From assembly GCF_017310645.1 (NCBI RefSeq), contig NZ_JAFLRH010000022.1, positions 103,010 through 167,009 on the forward strand: a DNA stretch of 64,000 bases, read 5' to 3'. A model generated the notes under the pieces. It had not been told where the DNA came from. It saw only the letters and a program-made list of their open reading frames with translations, and did not search any database. This stretch comes from Paradesulfitobacterium ferrireducens. Its GTDB lineage: Bacteria > Bacillota > Desulfitobacteriia > Desulfitobacteriales > Desulfitobacteriaceae. This document shows, in pieces, positions 1 through 7,751 of the stretch (the first letter of the stretch is position 1; every line of letters begins with the position of its first letter). The translations under genes were made by a program, and so were the position numbers.

Positions 1-237
1 AAAGGCTTGGTAGCAGCTATTGAGGCGGCAGATGCGGCTGTGAAGGCGGCGGATGTCACGGTACTGGGATATGAGCCGACTAAAGGGAGCGGCCTGGTCA
101 CGGTAAAATTCACCGGAGAAGTGGCAGCCGTTCAGGCTGCGATCAGCGCCGCTGCGGAAGCGGTTTCCCGGTTGACGCTCGTGTATGCTTCCAGAGTGAT
201 TGCCAGACCTGCACTGGCTGTAAGCGAAGATGTATAA
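1..237 (+). CDS. BMC-H shell protein, 5' truncated by window
   Basis: Hexameric shell-protein fragment; the reading frame is open from base 1 and ends at a TAA at 235-237, so the true start lies upstream. The fragment begins in the conserved first helix ([17 protein letters not shown]), followed by the beta strand GSGLVTVKFTGEV and the second helix, the pattern of PF00936 (BMC) domains. It forms part of the protein shell facet of a microcompartment. It is followed 50 bases on by a second BMC-H gene with its own ribosome binding site. Paralogous shell genes in tandem are usual in these operons. Confidence 0.9.
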   Translation, partial: KGLVAAIEAADAAVKAADVTVLGYEPTKGSGLVTVKFTGEVAAVQAAISAAAEAVSRLTLVYASRVIARPALAVSEDV

Positions 238-288
238 GTCTTTTCAAATAAGCTTTAATGCAAAATTGATTTTTAGGAGGAAATAGTG

Positions 289-591
289 ATGAGCAGTGCA
301 TTGGGTTTAATCGAAACCAAAGGATTGACGGCCGCAATTGAGGCGGCAGATGCCATGCTGAAAGCGGCCAACGTAATTCTGGTAGGTACGGAAAAAATCG
401 GCTCGGGGCTGGTTACGGTGATGGTGCGCGGAGAAGTCGGGGCGATTAAGGCTGCGACCGAAGCCGGGGCAGAGGCCGCCCAGCGCGTGGGTGAGCTGGT
501 AGCGGTGCATGTGATTCCGAGACCGCATGCTGATGTCGAGAAAATGCTCCCTGCCGGCGCGAAAACTGCAAAATCTAAGGGGGTTGATTAA
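289..591 (+). CDS. BMC-H shell protein
   Basis: Full-length single-domain BMC shell protein of 100 residues. It carries [10 protein letters not shown] at the N terminus, the helix [13 protein letters not shown], the pore-side stretch [16 protein letters not shown], and the C-terminal [11 protein letters not shown] typical of EutM/PduA-like proteins. ATG 289 is preferred over GTG 286 because AGGAGG lies 8 bases upstream. Hexamers of such proteins tile the facets and their central pores admit metabolites. It lies between two other BMC-H genes, and the next start (593) follows its stop by one base, so translation is probably coupled. Confidence 0.95.
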   Translation: MSSALGLIETKGLTAAIEAADAMLKAANVILVGTEKIGSGLVTVMVRGEVGAIKAATEAGAEAAQRVGELVAVHVIPRPHADVEKMLPAGAKTAKSKGVD

Positions 592-592
592 G

Positions 593-862
593 ATGAATGG
601 AGAAGCATTGGGAATGATCGAGACCAAAGGTCTGGTTGCTGCTGTCGAAGCAGCTGATGTAGCCCTGAAAGCAGCTGATGTATCTCTGGTCGGTACGGAA
701 AAAATCGGCTCCGGACTTATTACCGTTATGTTGCGCGGTGATGTAGCCGCAATCAAGGCTGCCGTGGAAGCAGGTGCCCAAGCTGCCGGACGCCTGGGCG
801 AACTGATTTCCGCCCATGTCATTCCGCGCCCCCATGTTGATGTCGAAAAACTCTTAGGATAA
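593..862 (+). CDS. BMC-H shell protein
   Basis: Third BMC-H paralog, 89 residues, starting [14 protein letters not shown]. It is very similar to the preceding protein in [18 protein letters not shown] and [13 protein letters not shown], so the two probably arose by recent tandem duplication. The start is ATG 593, right after the preceding stop, with a GGGGG-containing ribosome binding site inside the end of the upstream gene. The C terminus is shorter than that of the upstream paralog, which has an extra lysine-rich tail of about 12 residues. Role: shell facet hexamer. Confidence 0.95.
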   Translation: MNGEALGMIETKGLVAAVEAADVALKAADVSLVGTEKIGSGLITVMLRGDVAAIKAAVEAGAQAAGRLGELISAHVIPRPHVDVEKLLG

Positions 863-876
863 GGGATGAGCGAGCA

Positions 877-1578
877 ATGAACGAGGCCGCATTAGTTGAG
901 TTAATCACCAAGGAAGTGATGGCCCAGTTAAACAGTCACTCTCTCCCACATACAAAAACCTTGCCGGATTCCAAAGCACAGCCGAATTTGGCTGTCGGCG
1001 CCAAGATTGTCCCTGTTTCGGTTTCCGTGAGGCATGTGCATTTGGCACAGCCTGAGATCGATATTCTTTTCGGCAAAGGGCACCGGTTGCATAAGCAAAA
1101 AGATTTATACCAGCCGGGGGAATTTGCAGCAGAAGAAGTTGTGACCCTGGTCGGACCGAAACTAAGATCGCTGAGCAATGTCAGAGTTCTGGGGCCGGTA
1201 CGCCCGCACACTCAGATCGAGGTCTCGCGCACCGATGCTGTCACTTTAGGCCTTAATGTCCCTGTCCGGCCATCAGGGCTGCTTAAAGGCTCGGCCACTA
1301 TCACCCTGGTTGGGCCGAAAGGTTCCATTACTTTGCCGGAATCGTGCATTATAGCCAACCGGCACATCCACGTACCGGCAACGGAAGCTAAACAATGGGG
1401 GCTTCAGGATGACCAGCGGGTGATGGTGCGGGTTGACGGAGACCGGCCTGCCCTGTTGGGTGATGTGCAAATACGGGTTTCGGATAAATTCAAATTAATG
1501 ATGCATATCGATACCGATGACGCCAATGCCGTTGGCTTAGCTTGCGGCGGCTATGTCGAAATTGTGGACGGGGAGTGA
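877..1578 (+). CDS. pduL: PduL-type phosphate acyltransferase
   Basis: BMC-associated phosphotransacylase (PF06130, duplicated) converting acyl-CoA plus phosphate to acyl-phosphate and CoA, which recycles CoA inside the compartment. The N-terminal 20 residues (NEAALVELITKEVMAQL) form an amphipathic helix of the encapsulation-peptide type, followed by a variable linker. The two domain halves carry the metal-binding histidine motifs RHVHLAQPE (about residue 52) and NRHIHVPATEA (about residue 162). The length of 233 residues is typical. It sits between the shell genes and the vertex protein. Its presence marks this as a metabolosome rather than a carboxysome. Confidence 0.94.
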   Translation: MNEAALVELITKEVMAQLNSHSLPHTKTLPDSKAQPNLAVGAKIVPVSVSVRHVHLAQPEIDILFGKGHRLHKQKDLYQPGEFAAEEVVTLVGPKLRSLSNVRVLGPVRPHTQIEVSRTDAVTLGLNVPVRPSGLLKGSATITLVGPKGSITLPESCIIANRHIHVPATEAKQWGLQDDQRVMVRVDGDRPALLGDVQIRVSDKFKLMMHIDTDDANAVGLACGGYVEIVDGE

Positions 1579-1583
1579 GCCGA

Positions 1584-1853
1584 ATGATCTTAGGACAGGT
1601 TGTGGGCACGGTGGTCGCCACAAGGAAAAGTGAAACCCTGGTTGGACAGAAGCTGCTTGTGCTCAAACCGCTTTACACTCCCGCGAAGGAAGAAGTATTT
1701 GTTGCTGTTGATACGGTCGGGGCCGGTGTCGGTGAGACAGTGCTTGTTGCATTGGGAAGCGGAGCCCGCCTGGCGCTGCATAAGGAACAGGCTCCGATTG
1801 ATGCAGCGATTGTAGGGATTGTAGATACCGTGAAGATTTCGGGTAGTGAGTAG
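1584..1853 (+). CDS. eutN: BMC-P (EutN/CcmL) pentameric vertex protein
   Basis: Small beta-barrel protein of 89 residues (PF03319) that caps the vertices of the polyhedral shell. It begins MILGQVVGTVVATRKSETL and contains the family-typical LLVLKPL, the glycine-rich VAVDTVGAGVGETVLVA, and the C-terminal DAAIVGIVDTV. ATG 1584 was chosen because it directly follows the PduL stop (GAGTGAGCCGAATG) and gives the canonical family N terminus. Presence of a single BMC-P together with BMC-H and BMC-T gives a minimal complete shell set. Confidence 0.95.
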   Translation: MILGQVVGTVVATRKSETLVGQKLLVLKPLYTPAKEEVFVAVDTVGAGVGETVLVALGSGARLALHKEQAPIDAAIVGIVDTVKISGSE

Positions 1854-1869
1854 GGGTAGGTGATTAGGG

Positions 1870-3291
1870 ATGGAAATATCTGAAGCAAAAATCGCACAAA
1901 TCGTCAGCAAAGTATTAGAGCAAGTACAAAAGAACGAGCCAAACCCGCTGAATAGCTTGAATCTCAATATTCAGCCAGCCGGTGATTTGGGAGTATTCCA
2001 TGAGATTAATGCTGCGGTTAAGGCTGCGGCAGCTGCTCAGAGGGAATTAGCTAACTTATCTCTGGACAAAAGGGCAGAGTTCATTGAAGCCATACGGGAA
2101 GTGTCTATTAAAAATGCCAAGGAATGGGCCAGGCTCGCATATGAAGAGACGGGCATGGGCCGGGTAGCGGACAAAACCCAGAAAAATATCAACTCAGCCC
2201 GTTTAAGCCCGGGGATCGAGGACTTAAAAACCAATTCTGCAACCGGGGACAACGGAGTGGTCTTGGTAGATAGAGCCCCCTACGGAGTGATTGCATCCAT
2301 TGAACCGGCAACCCATCCGGTGGCCTGCCTGATCAACCACGCCATTACCATGATCGCTGCAGGCAACTCGATTTTCTTTCTCCCCCACCCCAAAGGACTG
2401 CGTGCCGCTCATACGGTTGTCCGCGCCTTTAATAAAGCGATTATCGATCTGGATGGGCCGGCTAATTTAATGGTCGTCTTAGATCGAGTGAACTTAGAAG
2501 ACCTGGATAAGGTTCTGAAACATCCGGGAATTAACTTGATCGTGGCCACCGGAGGCCCGGCCGTTGTAGAAATGAGCCTCGCCAGCGGCAAGAAGGCCAT
2601 CGCAGCCGGTCCCGGCAACCCACCGGTTGTGGTTGACGAAACGGCTGACGCCGTACAGGCAGCCCGGGATATTGTAGTCGGCCATTCGTTTGACAATAAT
2701 TTGCTGTGTATTGCAGAAAAAGAAATTATTGCGGTAGACTGCAAAGCGGATCGCCTCCTGGCTGAACTGGAGAAGCAAAACACCTACCGGCTGGTTGGAA
2801 AAGATATTGACCGCTTAACCGCGCTCGTCACCAAAGGCGGCCATATTAACCACCAATACGTCGGAAAGAATGCGAGTGTGCTCCTGCGGGAACTCGGAAT
2901 CGAAGCGAGTGATGATATTCGAACCATTATCATTGAGGTTCCGGCGGATCATCCCCTGGTGAAAATTGAACAGATGATGCCGATTTTGCCTTTGGTCCGC
3001 GTGCCCAATTTTGAGGCCGCAGTCAAACTGGCCGTTGAAGCTGAACAAGGGTGCGGACACACGGCTATGATTCATTCTCAAAATGTAGAGCATATTACCC
3101 GCTATGCCCGGGCAATCAACACCACCTTTGTCGTGGCCAATGCCCCGTCTTCTGCCGGCTTGGCCGTGGAAGGGGAAGGCGTGTATTCCCACACGATTGC
3201 CAGCCCCACTGGGGAGGGAGTGGCGACACCCCGGACTTACACCAGAGAGCGAAGATTAGCAGTTGGCCGCCGTGCGCTTAGAATTGTCTAA
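1870..3291 (+). CDS. pduP: BMC CoA-acylating aldehyde dehydrogenase (PduP/EutE-like)
   Basis: NAD-dependent aldehyde dehydrogenase that converts a short-chain aldehyde and CoA to acyl-CoA, the central toxic-aldehyde step of metabolosomes. Residues 1-20 (EISEAKIAQIVSKVLEQVQK) look like an amphipathic encapsulation peptide, followed by a linker and the ALDH fold. The catalytic cysteine is Cys280 in NNLLCIAEKE. The segment AAGNSIFFLPHPKG is the cofactor-binding region. The length of 473 residues fits PduP/EutE. The aldehyde substrate cannot be told from sequence by eye; no alcohol dehydrogenase, diol dehydratase or aldolase is present in the window, so the signature enzyme must be upstream. Confidence 0.93.
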   Translation: MEISEAKIAQIVSKVLEQVQKNEPNPLNSLNLNIQPAGDLGVFHEINAAVKAAAAAQRELANLSLDKRAEFIEAIREVSIKNAKEWARLAYEETGMGRVADKTQKNINSARLSPGIEDLKTNSATGDNGVVLVDRAPYGVIASIEPATHPVACLINHAITMIAAGNSIFFLPHPKGLRAAHTVVRAFNKAIIDLDGPANLMVVLDRVNLEDLDKVLKHPGINLIVATGGPAVVEMSLASGKKAIAAGPGNPPVVVDETADAVQAARDIVVGHSFDNNLLCIAEKEIIAVDCKADRLLAELEKQNTYRLVGKDIDRLTALVTKGGHINHQYVGKNASVLLRELGIEASDDIRTIIIEVPADHPLVKIEQMMPILPLVRVPNFEAAVKLAVEAEQGCGHTAMIHSQNVEHITRYARAINTTFVVANAPSSAGLAVEGEGVYSHTIASPTGEGVATPRTYTRERRLAVGRRALRIV

Positions 3292-3302
3292 GGAGCAAAA
3301 CT

Positions 3303-4637
3303 ATGGACTTAGCCACCTTAGTAGATAAAGTTCAAGCAGCCGGGATTGTCGGCGCCGGGGGCGCCGGTTTTCCCACCCATGTAAAGTTGAATAACAGGTG
3401 TGAGACTGTGCTGGTGAATGCAGCGGAGTGTGAACCATTACTCCAGGTAGACCAGCAGCTTCTGAAGCAGGAAGCTCAGGCCTTGGTCAAGACCCTGGCC
3501 CTTGTAGTGGAAGCGACCGGAGCAGGCAAAGGAATATTCGGGGTCAAGGCTAAATACGAGGCGGCACTGGCGATTTTAGAGCAAGCAGTCGCAGCCCTGG
3601 ATCTGCATCAAGGCAAGCTCGAAATTGCGCGGCTGGGCGATTTCTATCCCGCAGGGGATGAACAGGTGCTCGTGTATGAAGTCTTGGGCAAAGTGGTTCC
3701 TCAGGGAGGGATTCCCCTCCAGGTTGGGGTTATCGTCCTCAATGTCGAAACCTTGCTTAATATCAGCCGGGCTTTGAACCATGAGGCTGTGACGCATAAA
3801 TACGTGACGGTGGCCGGAGCGGTTGCCAATCCGGTCACGGTTAAAGTGCCGCTGGGCACCCCAATCAACAGCGTGCTGGGGTTGGCAGGGGGCAGCACGG
3901 TTGCACATTTCCGCGTCCTTGAAGGCGGCCCGATGATGGGCAAAGAGGTTTATGATTTGGAGCGGGGAGTTACCAAAACCACCAAAGGATTGATCGTATT
4001 ACCCGCGGAGCACCGGCTCTGGCGCAAGAAGGATGTTCCGTCAAGCACCATGCTCAAACGAGCCATGTCCGTGTGCTGCCAATGTTCTGCCTGCACCGAC
4101 CTTTGTCCCAGGCACCTGCTTGGGCATACCATTGAGCCCCACCGCATCTTGCGCAGCTTGGTCCATCATGTAGGCAGCGATTTTAAGGGCCTCACCGGTG
4201 CTCAGTTTTGTTCTGAATGCGCTGTGTGCGATGTCTACGCCTGCGTCATGGATATTTCCCCGCGCCAGCTCAATGCAGCCGTAAAAAGGGAATTGGGCAA
4301 ACAGGGTTTTCGCCAGGCTCCGGGCGGCGAAGGCAAGCCGTCTTCCCAAAGAGAGCTGCGCAAAATCCCCATTAAACGCTTAATCCCGCGTTTGGGGCTG
4401 GAGAGTTATCATAAACCCGCTCCCCTAAGCAGCCGGGAGTTCGAACCGGATCAGGTTCGGCTTGAATTAAAGCAGCACGTAGGCCTACCGTGCACCCCGG
4501 TTGTTGAGCCTGGAGCCAGGGTAACGGCCGGGGTGCTTGTGGCCGAGGTTCCGTCAGGCCAGTTGGGAAGCAGGATTCATGCAAGCATTACCGGTACGGT
4601 ACTTCAGGTTGCACCCCAGATCGTGATTGCGAGGTGA
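3303..4637 (+). CDS. pduS: PduS-like / RnfC-like flavin and Fe-S electron transfer protein
   Basis: Soluble RnfC-family protein of 444 residues. The N-terminal GIVGAGGAGFPTHVKL is the NADH/FMN-binding glycine-rich loop. Two [4Fe-4S] ferredoxin-type motifs follow: CCQCSACTDLCP (about residue 258) and CSECAVCDVYAC (about residue 302). The C-terminal segment (VEPGARVTAGVLVAEVP) resembles a barrel-sandwich hybrid fold. In the Pdu system PduS works in corrinoid reduction and electron transfer and interacts with PduT. Here it directly precedes the PduT-like shell gene, so a shell-crossing electron path is likely. Its stop overlaps the upstream region of the next gene. Confidence 0.9.
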   Translation: MDLATLVDKVQAAGIVGAGGAGFPTHVKLNNRCETVLVNAAECEPLLQVDQQLLKQEAQALVKTLALVVEATGAGKGIFGVKAKYEAALAILEQAVAALDLHQGKLEIARLGDFYPAGDEQVLVYEVLGKVVPQGGIPLQVGVIVLNVETLLNISRALNHEAVTHKYVTVAGAVANPVTVKVPLGTPINSVLGLAGGSTVAHFRVLEGGPMMGKEVYDLERGVTKTTKGLIVLPAEHRLWRKKDVPSSTMLKRAMSVCCQCSACTDLCPRHLLGHTIEPHRILRSLVHHVGSDFKGLTGAQFCSECAVCDVYACVMDISPRQLNAAVKRELGKQGFRQAPGGEGKPSSQRELRKIPIKRLIPRLGLESYHKPAPLSSREFEPDQVRLELKQHVGLPCTPVVEPGARVTAGVLVAEVPSGQLGSRIHASITGTVLQVAPQIVIAR

Positions 4638-4642
4638 CAGGA

Positions 4643-5191
4643 ATGAAAAAGGCTATCGGTTTACTCGAATATCGCAGTGTCACCCGGGGCATGGTATGTG
4701 CGGATACCGTGGTCAAATCCGCAGGAGTAGAGCTGCTTCAGGCTGCCACCGTCTGTCCCGGAAAATTTTTGGTCTTAATTGCCGGGGATGTCGGCTCAGT
4801 TCAAAGCGCGATCGAATCCGGAACAGTGATCGGAGAGGATGTTCTGATAGACCAATTTATTCTGGCTAATGTTCATGATGCAGTCTTTCCGGCCTTGAAT
4901 GCCACTTCCAATGTGGATCCTGAGGGAGCTTTGGGTATTATTGAGACATTTACGGCTGCAGCGGCTGTGGTTGCTGCAGATCTTGCCGCCAAAACAGCCC
5001 AGGTTGAGCTGATTGAGATCCGCCTTGCCCGCGGCCTGGGGGGAAAATCATTTGTCACCTTCAACGGGGACGTCGGTTCGGTGACGGTTGCAGTGGAAGC
5101 GGTGACCAAGGCTTTAGCCGAAGAAGGAACCTTGGTGGATCAGGCCGTGATTCCCAATCCGCACCGCGAGCTCTGGCAGCAGCTAGTATAA
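4643..5191 (+). CDS. pduT: BMC-T trimeric shell protein, PduT-like
   Basis: Tandem double-BMC-domain protein of 182 residues. The first half contains VCPGKFLVLIAGDVG, matching the PduT loop whose cysteine ligates a [4Fe-4S] cluster at the trimer pore. The second half begins ALGIIETFTAAAAVVAADLAA and ends VIPNPHRELW. ATG 4643 is chosen because GAGGTG lies just upstream; the GTG at 4634 overlaps the previous stop. With the PduS-like neighbour it may conduct electrons through the shell. The cluster assignment rests on the conserved cysteine, not on measurement. Confidence 0.92.
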   Translation: MKKAIGLLEYRSVTRGMVCADTVVKSAGVELLQAATVCPGKFLVLIAGDVGSVQSAIESGTVIGEDVLIDQFILANVHDAVFPALNATSNVDPEGALGIIETFTAAAAVVAADLAAKTAQVELIEIRLARGLGGKSFVTFNGDVGSVTVAVEAVTKALAEEGTLVDQAVIPNPHRELWQQLV

Positions 5192-5205
5192 GGCAGGGAT
5201 CAGGC

Positions 5206-6408
5206 ATGCGCATTCTGGTGATAAACTGCGGTGGAACATCAATAAAATATCAGGTGATTTCCTGGCAGCCTGACTGTCAGAACATTGAGGCGAAAGGGGC
5301 GGTCGAGAATATCGGCGCACCTCACTCTGTAATTAAATATCAAGTAACCGGCAGACCCATGTATACGTCTGAGGTTAGGGTTTCAGACCACGAAGCGGGA
5401 CTGAGGCAGGTTCTTAAGTTGTTGATTGATCCGGAAATCGGTGCTTTTAAGGATTACGGCGCGATTGACGCAGTGGGGCACCGGGTAGTTCAAGCGGGGG
5501 AGAAATTTCGCGGATCCTTTCCAATCAATGCTGAACTGATGGCCGCTTTGTACCGGCATATTGAACTCGCGCCCCTGCACAATCCGGCGAACATCAAAGG
5601 AATTGAAGCCTGCCGGAAGCTCATGCCGAATGTTCCGCAAGTCGCGGTGTTTGACAATGCTTTTCATAAAGATATTCCTGATTATGTCTATATTTACGCT
5701 TTACCTTACGAATATTACGAGAAATACGGGATCCGCCGCTATGGCTTTCACGGTATTTCCTTTCAATATATGACCGAGAGGGCTGCGACCCTTCTGAACT
5801 TCGATCTGACTCAGAAACGGGTGGTCTCTCTCATGCTGGGGAGCGGCACCACCATCAACGCCCTGGCCTATGGGCGCTCGCTGGACGTTTCGACTGGATT
5901 AAGCCCTACCGAAGGATTGATTCAATCGACCCGCGCGGGTGATTTAGACCCCGCAGCCATCACCTATATCATGCGCAAGGAAAGGCTTACCCCCGATCAG
6001 ATGGATCATGTCCTTAACCGCCAAAGCGGGTGGCTGGGCATCTCCGGAGTGAGCAACGACCTGCGCTTGATCGAAGCCGAGGCCAACCGGGGCAATTACC
6101 GCGCCCGCCTGGCACTGGACGCCTTTGCCTACCGGGTGAAAAAATACATCGGCGCTTATGCCGCAGCCATGGGAGGGATTGATTTACTCCTGTTTGCGGG
6201 CGGCGCCGGAGAAAACAGCGCTGTAATTCGTGCCAAAATATGCGCGGGACTGGAGTTCTTAGGAATTTCTCTTGATCCGGAGCTTAACCAAAACCTGCGG
6301 GGAGAGGGCCTTGTCTCCAAGGTCGAAGCTCGGACACCGGTGTTAGTGGTCAATACGAATGAAGAGATGGTCATTGCGCACGAGACTTATGCAGTTGTCT
6401 CCTCTTAA
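5206..6408 (+). CDS. Acetate kinase family acyl kinase, divergent BMC-linked copy
   Basis: ASKHA-fold kinase of 400 residues that should make ATP from an acyl phosphate, completing the PduP-PduL-kinase series. Family motifs are recognisable: GHRVVQAGEKF, FDNAFHKDIP, RRYGFHGIS, STRAGDLDP, FAGGAGENS and NTNEEMVIAHET. Several normally fixed positions differ: the N-terminal phosphate loop is NCGGTSIKYQ instead of NxGSSSxK, and the HLGNG motif is MLGSGTT, losing a histidine that matters in characterised acetate kinases. It may therefore act on a different acyl phosphate (for example propionyl- or lactyl-phosphate) or have reduced activity. It is the last gene of the BMC operon, 14 bases after the BMC-T gene. 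Confidence 0.88.
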   Translation: MRILVINCGGTSIKYQVISWQPDCQNIEAKGAVENIGAPHSVIKYQVTGRPMYTSEVRVSDHEAGLRQVLKLLIDPEIGAFKDYGAIDAVGHRVVQAGEKFRGSFPINAELMAALYRHIELAPLHNPANIKGIEACRKLMPNVPQVAVFDNAFHKDIPDYVYIYALPYEYYEKYGIRRYGFHGISFQYMTERAATLLNFDLTQKRVVSLMLGSGTTINALAYGRSLDVSTGLSPTEGLIQSTRAGDLDPAAITYIMRKERLTPDQMDHVLNRQSGWLGISGVSNDLRLIEAEANRGNYRARLALDAFAYRVKKYIGAYAAAMGGIDLLLFAGGAGENSAVIRAKICAGLEFLGISLDPELNQNLRGEGLVSKVEARTPVLVVNTNEEMVIAHETYAVVSS

Positions 6409-6483
6409 ATACTGTTGTCTCCACTAAAACATTTCTGACTCCCGATTACTGACTCCTAAAATTTTTAGATTGAGGTGTGAGTG

Positions 6484-7257
6484 ATGTTAGCCCAAGACCG
6501 TCGCAAAAACATCATACGACTCCTGGATGAGCATGGAAGCGTGAAAGTCGCCCATTTGAGCGGTTTGCTGCAAGTAACGGAGGAAACAATCCGTCGGGAC
6601 TTGGAACAGCTCGAAAAAGACGGGTATTTGACCCGCACCCATGGCGGAGCGGTCAAAAACGCGGTTGACCAGCAGGAGACAGCCTTTTCAATTCGCAATA
6701 TGCACAATCATGAGGAAAAGCGCATGATTGGCCTGAAGGCCATCGAATTCATCTCCCCGGGCGAGGTCATTGCCTTAGATGCCAGCACCACCGCCTTGCA
6801 GGTTGCGCAATGCCTTAAGGAGAGCGGTAAGAAGGACATTGTCGTCATTACCCACGCCCTGAAGGTTGTGATGGCCCTCATGGACAGCCAGGATATCACG
6901 GTGATCAGCACCGGAGGAGTTCTGCAGCACAGAACCATGTCTTTTGTCGGACCGATTGCGGAAAATGCCTTGTCCAACTATAACATAAAAAAAGCTTTTG
7001 TATCTTGCAAAGGGCTGACTGTAGAAGAAGGCATTACGGAATCAACCGATGTGCAAGCAACCATGAAAAGCGAATTTTTCAAGGCGGCTAAGGAGATTTT
7101 TCTATTGGCGGACCATGATAAATTCGGTCAGGCGGCTTTGGCCACGGTGGCCCCGGTTTCCGTGGTGCAGAAACTGATTACGGATATAGGTACGCCGGAC
7201 CAGGAGGTCGAGAAATACCGGGCGCTTGGAATAGATGTTGTTAGAGCAGATAGATAA
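6484..7257 (+). CDS. DeoR-family transcriptional regulator
   Basis: Sugar-type regulator of 257 residues. The N-terminal winged helix (about residues 1-57) has the family signature LLQVTEETIRRDLEQLEKDGYLTR split by the recognition helix, followed by THGGAV. The C-terminal DeoRC effector domain (about 75-235) resembles sugar-phosphate isomerases and contains DASTTALQVAQ and STGGVLQ. ATG 6484 overlaps a GTG at 6481. DeoR proteins usually repress catabolic operons and are released by phosphorylated sugars. Its position between the BMC operon and the sugar-type transporter suggests it controls both. No operator was resolved. Confidence 0.92.
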   Translation: MLAQDRRKNIIRLLDEHGSVKVAHLSGLLQVTEETIRRDLEQLEKDGYLTRTHGGAVKNAVDQQETAFSIRNMHNHEEKRMIGLKAIEFISPGEVIALDASTTALQVAQCLKESGKKDIVVITHALKVVMALMDSQDITVISTGGVLQHRTMSFVGPIAENALSNYNIKKAFVSCKGLTVEEGITESTDVQATMKSEFFKAAKEIFLLADHDKFGQAALATVAPVSVVQKLITDIGTPDQEVEKYRALGIDVVRADR

Positions 7258-7284
7258 TCGTTTAACGAGAAAGGGGGATTAGTA

Positions 7285-7659
7285 ATGGGTAAAGAAGGAG
7301 CTAAGGTTTGGTTTATCCCTGATGCATATTTGCCGAGCAGCGGCAAAGGCGAAAAGTACGAAGGACATGAAGCCATTTGTGTCTTAAATACAACATCTAA
7401 GAATGCTGCGCTTCAATTGTCATTTTACTTCTCGGATCATGATCCTTGGGAAAATATTGTTGTGGTTGTTCCTGCTAAGCGTTCAAAGCACATCCGACTT
7501 GATCATCCGGAGGACTTGGGTGGAACAGTTATTCCACGGGATGTTCCTTATGGCATAAAGATCGAAAGCGATACCAACGTTTCGGTCCAATATTCCCGCC
7601 TGGATGTGGCTCAACCCAATTTCACCCTGATGACAACCATTCCGTATTATGAGGAGTGA
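7285..7659 (+). CDS. ASRT-family (sensory rhodopsin transducer-like) small-molecule-binding protein
   Basis: Protein of 124 residues resembling the Anabaena sensory rhodopsin transducer domain, an all-beta fold proposed to bind small ligands, often near carbohydrate genes. Recognised features are KVWFIPDAYLP near the N terminus, GHEAICVLNT, FYFSDHDPWENI, the HIRLDHP motif and SVQYSRLDV near the end. No rhodopsin gene is present, so a light-signalling role is unlikely. Gene order (DeoR, this protein, solute-binding protein) fits a sugar or polyol role, either sensing or acting as an enzyme accessory. The strong ribosome binding site AAAGGGGG precedes ATG 7285. Confidence 0.75.
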   Translation: MGKEGAKVWFIPDAYLPSSGKGEKYEGHEAICVLNTTSKNAALQLSFYFSDHDPWENIVVVVPAKRSKHIRLDHPEDLGGTVIPRDVPYGIKIESDTNVSVQYSRLDVAQPNFTLMTTIPYYEE

Positions 7660-7751
7660 GTTTTTGTAGAAGCTTAAGGAGGTGAACCCCTAAAAATATT
7701 TAATAGATTTTCTTTTTGGGTTTTATTCAAAAAATTATGAGGAGGGTTAGT

